Shown here piece after piece: positions 10,979 through 11,660 of a DNA stretch of 11,660 nt (positions within the stretch are counted from its first letter, which is position 1; each line of letters opens with the position of its first letter). The notes beneath the pieces were generated by a model, which saw only the letters and a program-made list of their open reading frames with translations, made no database searches and was not told the origin of the DNA. The position numbers and the translations under genes were made by a program. Source of the stretch: Methanobacteriota archaeon (GTDB lineage: Archaea; Hydrothermarchaeota; Hydrothermarchaeia; Hydrothermarchaeales; JACQPM01); the NCBI GenBank assembly GCA_016207475.1, contig JACQPM010000021.1:1-11660 (forward strand). Reading direction: 5' to 3'.

Positions 10979-11660
10979 ATGGCGGCAGATAGGAGCAAGT
11001 TCAAGATAAACAAACTCGAGGGCAGCGGCCTGAAGTTCGAGAACCTCGAGATCGAGGTAGGGAAGGTGGAGAAGTTCTGGGACGAGCCCATGGGCCCCAC
11101 CCCCAAGCCGACGCTGAAGGACCTCAGGAACTGGGACAAGAAGCTCCTGGAGAGGTACAAGCCCCTATACTCCCCCCTGACTGAGCTCTGCGAGCTCTGC
11201 ACCTACGGCCCCTGCGACCTCTCCAAGGGGAGGAGGGGCGCGTGTGGTATCAATATAGGGTCCCAGCAGGCCCGGTTCAACGTCATCGTCGCCACCATAG
11301 GCACCGCCTGCCATGCAGCCCATGCCCGGGGCATCCTGGAGCATGCCATAAAGAAGAAGGGACGCGACGCGCCCATAGACCTGGGAAAGGGGAACCAGGT
11401 GGAGGCCCCGATCATAAGGACGGTCGTGGGGATGAAGCCCGAGACCCTGGGGGACCTGGAGGAGGTCCTCGACTATACCGACAGGGAGACGACGAAGGTC
11501 CTCGCCTCCACCGCCACCGGCCAGGAGGGTGACGCCCTGGACCTGGAGTCTAAAGGACTTCACATCTCCCTGATGGACAACGTGGTGAAGGAGGTGGCCG
11601 ACCTGGCCCAGATCGTGGGCTACGACTTCCCCAAGGGCGACCCCGATGCCCCCCTGGTGG
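10979..11660 (+). CDS. cdhA: CO dehydrogenase/acetyl-CoA synthase alpha subunit (3' end beyond the window)
   Basis: The 227 visible codons are the N-terminal part of CdhA, the archaeal ACDS-complex subunit (about 800 residues in full) that carries the Ni-Fe C-cluster and oxidises CO or reduces CO2 for acetyl-CoA synthesis or cleavage. The start MAADRSKFKINKLEG leads to 'SGLKFENLEIEVGKVEKFWDEPMGPTPKPTLKDLR', typical of CdhA (read here as KFENLEIEVGKV and DEPMGPTPKPTLKDLR). The first iron-sulfur cysteines follow: Cys71, 74 and 79 (CELCTYGPC) and Cys89 (GACGI). The CHAAHARG block with His112 and His115 comes next. GGGGGT at 10968-10973 is a good ribosome site 5-6 nt before the ATG. The frame is open to the window end with no stop. 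cdhB, cdhC and other partners would be expected downstream, outside the window. Confidence 0.95.
   Translation, partial: MAADRSKFKINKLEGSGLKFENLEIEVGKVEKFWDEPMGPTPKPTLKDLRNWDKKLLERYKPLYSPLTELCELCTYGPCDLSKGRRGACGINIGSQQARFNVIVATIGTACHAAHARGILEHAIKKKGRDAPIDLGKGNQVEAPIIRTVVGMKPETLGDLEEVLDYTDRETTKVLASTATGQEGDALDLESKGLHISLMDNVVKEVADLAQIVGYDFPKGDPDAPLV

Overview
The window reads as a piece of an archaeal chromosome from an anaerobic, GC-rich euryarchaeon-like organism. The evidence is an Orc1/Cdc6 replication initiator, a Trm56 tRNA 2'-O-methyltransferase, a stand-alone TRAM protein, tRNA genes with no encoded CCA, TATA-box promoters about 26 bp upstream of many (often nearly leaderless) starts, and the archaeal-type CODH/ACS alpha subunit (CdhA). 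Arginine is mostly AGG/CGG-type and many Shine-Dalgarno-like GGAGG stretches are present. The exact lineage cannot be read from the sequence; an uncultured CODH-bearing euryarchaeal group or a methanogen relative would fit. No CRISPR array, transposase or integrase is visible.

Left part, all on the minus strand: a CBS-domain protein cut by the left edge; sucC-sucD (succinyl-CoA synthetase) with a 4-nt ATGA overlap and its own TATA box; a two-gene unit of a TRAM protein and a small zinc-ribbon protein; then a tightly packed operon of a ubiquitin-like beta-grasp protein, hisB, orc1/cdc6 and trm56, in which each junction is a short gap or a stop/start overlap. Upstream of that lies malate dehydrogenase, whose promoter is abutted by a 12-bp perfect palindrome.

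Middle part: three tRNA genes (Val-GAC and Ile-GAT on minus, Ala-CGC on plus). Between Val and Ile are three minus-strand genes for surface or RNA-related functions: a single-pass membrane-anchored protein, a NYN-domain putative RNase, and a small lipoprotein. Each of the three tRNA genes is followed on its own strand by a copy of the same unusual hairpin. Two copies are nearly identical; the third changes the distal stem by three compensatory base pairs. This is the most interesting feature of the window.

Right part: an Lrp/AsnC-type regulator (minus) and sfsA (plus) diverge from interleaved core promoters. sfsA is followed by a 2[4Fe-4S] ferredoxin and a one-iron superoxide reductase whose reading frame is broken at a run of nine G. 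Last is the 5' two-hundred-odd codons of cdhA, cut by the right edge. Together the genes describe anaerobic C1/acetyl-CoA metabolism (CODH/ACS), partial TCA steps (Mdh, SucCD) and oxygen defence (superoxide reductase with a possible ferredoxin donor), interspersed with information-processing genes.
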